Shown here piece by piece: positions 4,095 to 5,734 of a DNA stretch of 5,734 bases; positions within the stretch are counted from its first letter, which is position 1; every line of letters begins with the position of its first letter. Origin of the DNA: CAYLLN01 sp036496265 (GTDB taxonomy: Bacteria; Planctomycetota; Planctomycetia; Pirellulales; Pirellulaceae); the NCBI GenBank assembly GCA_036496265.1, contig DASXLL010000194.1, positions 1 to 5,734 on the forward strand. The letters are read 5' to 3'. The position numbers were made by a program, and so were the translations under genes. The notes below the pieces were generated by a model. It ran no database searches, had not been told where the DNA came from, and saw only the letters and a list, made by a program, of their open reading frames with translations.

Positions 4095-5734
4095 ATGACG
4101 CCTTGCCCCTCCGACGAGACGCTGGCCCACCTGCTCGCCGATTCGTTGAGTTCCGCCGAGCGCGATGCCCTAACCCGGCACGTGGAAACATGCGCCTCGT
4201 GCCAAGCAAAACTTGCTCAGCTGACTGAGATCCCAGATGCCGAAACCTGGCGACGCGCCGAGCACCTTCCACGAGGCAGCGAAACAGAAGAAGCCATCGT
4301 GCAACGATTGAAGCGGGTGCGGCATTCGTTGGCGTCATTTTCTCTTCGTCCAGGCGATTCTCCCACCATAGATTCTGTGCAGGCCAAACTTGCGACTCCG
4401 GCGACGATCGATTTTGTCATCCCCTCCGTGCCAGGCTACGAAGTCATCGGAATTCTTGGGCGCGGCGGGATGGGCGTCGTCTTCAAGGCCACTCAGCTTG
4501 CGCTGCATCGCATTGTGGCCCTCAAGATGCTCCTAAACTGGACGCATGCTGCCGACAAGGAGCTTGCCCGCTTTCGCGCCGAGGCCGATGTCATCGCGCG
4601 GCTACAGCATCCAAACATCGTGCAGATTTATGATGTCGGCGAAGTTGCGGGTCGGCCATACTTTGTCTTGGAGTACGTGGCCGGCGGCAACCTGGCCCAG
4701 TATCTCAATGGCACTCCGCAGTCGGCGCGCCTGGCGTCGCAGTTTGTCGAGGTGCTGGCGCGGGCGGTGCATGCTGCGCATGCCAATGGCGTCGTCCACC
4801 GCGATCTTAAGCCCGCGAATATCTTACTCGCTCGTGCGGATCGAGGTGCCGCGGGCAGCGTCGACAGATCTCACATTGCCGTCGCATCCGTGGCGGACGG
4901 CGGCCTACTGCAGGCGGTTCCCAAAATTGCCGACTTTGGTGTCGCCAAGTGTGCCGAAGACGGCTTGGGAGCGCAACTTCCTGGCGGTCTCACCGTCACC
5001 GGCGATTTACTGGGCACGCCCAGTTACATGGCGCCCGAGCAAGCCGCGCCAACCGGTGCGCCGGTCGGTCCCGGCGCCGACATCTACGCGCTCGGAGCCA
5101 TTCTCTACGAGCTCATGACCGGTCGCCCGCCCTTCAAGGGAGAGTCGCCGCTCGAAACAGTCCTGCAAGTTCTTTACAGCGAGCCGGTTGCCGTGACCGA
5201 CTTGCAGCCGAATGTGCCGCGCGATCTCGAAACCATCTGCCTCAAATGTTTGCGAAAGGAACCGCGCCACCGCTATCAAACCGCCAGCGACTTGGCGGAT
5301 GACCTGCAAAGCTTTCTGCGAGGCGGGCCGATCAAAGCCCGCCCGCGAGGAGCGGTCGAGAAAGTCTGGCGCTGGATTTGCGAACATCCGGCCCCCTCAG
5401 GACTTGTCGCGGCCGGCGTGCTCACGCCGCTCGTTGCGCTCGTCATACTTTCGCTGCTCTCCGCCCGGCTGGTTCGCTCCAGTGCACTGGAAAGCGCCGC
5501 CCAGCAAGCGGAGCTGCTCGAGCAAGCCAACAACCAATACAGTCTGATTGTGCAGCGGGTTGAGCAGGCCCATTATCCGGTGAACAAGATGGTCCCGCCC
5601 ACGCCAGATACAGTGCCGCTCAGCATTCCCGCCACGTTTTTGCACGACGTGGGCGAAGAGTTGCAGCACGACAGCAAGACCGGCATCCAAGTTCGCCAAT
5701 ACAGCGACTATCCATTTCCTTGGCGTACCAACGG
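4095..5734 (+). CDS. Transmembrane Ser/Thr protein kinase with anti-sigma zinc finger and Tll0287-like sensor domain, 3' end missing
   Basis: The frame is open from the ATG at 4095 to the window edge (546 codons). Residues 4-36 form a zf-HC2/ZAS-like zinc finger: C4, then H29-x3-C33-x2-C36. The kinase domain follows, with glycine loop GRGGMGVVFKA (122-132), catalytic K144, helix-C E163, HRDLKPAN (235-242; base D237), DFG (280-282), GTPSYMAPE (307-315) and D329 in DIYALG. All catalytic residues are present, so it should be active. HRD-to-DFG spacing is about 25 residues longer than usual. A basic WRW-containing stretch precedes one transmembrane helix (about 436-455), then a short charged helix (460-485). 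Outside the membrane, the segment to 546, with VPLSIPATF and GIQVRQYSDYPFPWR, resembles the start of a Tll0287-like (DUF3365) domain. The ATG has only a weak upstream GAAGA, but no other in-frame start fits and the zinc finger begins at once. Probably co-transcribed with the sigma gene. Confidence 0.92.
   Translation, partial: MTPCPSDETLAHLLADSLSSAERDALTRHVETCASCQAKLAQLTEIPDAETWRRAEHLPRGSETEEAIVQRLKRVRHSLASFSLRPGDSPTIDSVQAKLATPATIDFVIPSVPGYEVIGILGRGGMGVVFKATQLALHRIVALKMLLNWTHAADKELARFRAEADVIARLQHPNIVQIYDVGEVAGRPYFVLEYVAGGNLAQYLNGTPQSARLASQFVEVLARAVHAAHANGVVHRDLKPANILLARADRGAAGSVDRSHIAVASVADGGLLQAVPKIADFGVAKCAEDGLGAQLPGGLTVTGDLLGTPSYMAPEQAAPTGAPVGPGADIYALGAILYELMTGRPPFKGESPLETVLQVLYSEPVAVTDLQPNVPRDLETICLKCLRKEPRHRYQTASDLADDLQSFLRGGPIKARPRGAVEKVWRWICEHPAPSGLVAAGVLTPLVALVILSLLSARLVRSSALESAAQQAELLEQANNQYSLIVQRVEQAHYPVNKMVPPTPDTVPLSIPATFLHDVGEELQHDSKTGIQVRQYSDYPFPWRTN

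Overview
The window looks like planctomycete DNA, most likely from the Pirellulales side. The evidence is a GC-rich sequence with an ECF sigma factor gene directly upstream of a Hanks-type Ser/Thr kinase gene. The kinase has planctomycete-style signatures (GRGGMGVVFKA loop, a W-R-W...HPA juxtamembrane segment). There is also a large acidic surface protein whose N-terminus carries a basic stretch followed by an LEPR-XLL-like motif. The assignment rests on family recognition, not on a marker gene.

Layout. Minus strand, left: positions 1-214 hold the 5' end of a gene for a small secreted protein with a clear signal peptide. It lies 59 bp downstream of a complete 949-codon gene (274-3123, minus) for an RTX-type calcium-binding repeat protein. 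That protein is built from one short and three long copies of a module marked by W-N-(P/T)-G. Module lengths differ in fixed steps: a block of 84-85 residues is present or absent, and one nonapeptide is gained or lost. The two minus-strand genes could be co-transcribed.

Positions 3124-3373 form a 250-bp divergent intergenic region with two good ribosome binding sites and one GC-rich inverted repeat; no promoter could be assigned. Rightward from it run a 199-codon ECF-type sigma factor gene (3374-3973) and, after 121 bp, a Ser/Thr kinase gene (4095 to beyond the window end). The 546 visible kinase residues contain an anti-sigma-type zinc finger, a complete kinase domain with all catalytic residues, one transmembrane helix, a short linker helix, and the start of what I read as a Tll0287-like (DUF3365) extracytoplasmic sensor domain.

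Working model (inference): the kinase senses a signal outside the cytoplasmic membrane. Its cytoplasmic zinc finger and kinase domain control the neighbouring sigma factor by binding or phosphorylation. The sigma factor may regulate its own locus, including the divergent surface-protein gene. No RNA genes, mobile elements or CRISPR arrays were seen.
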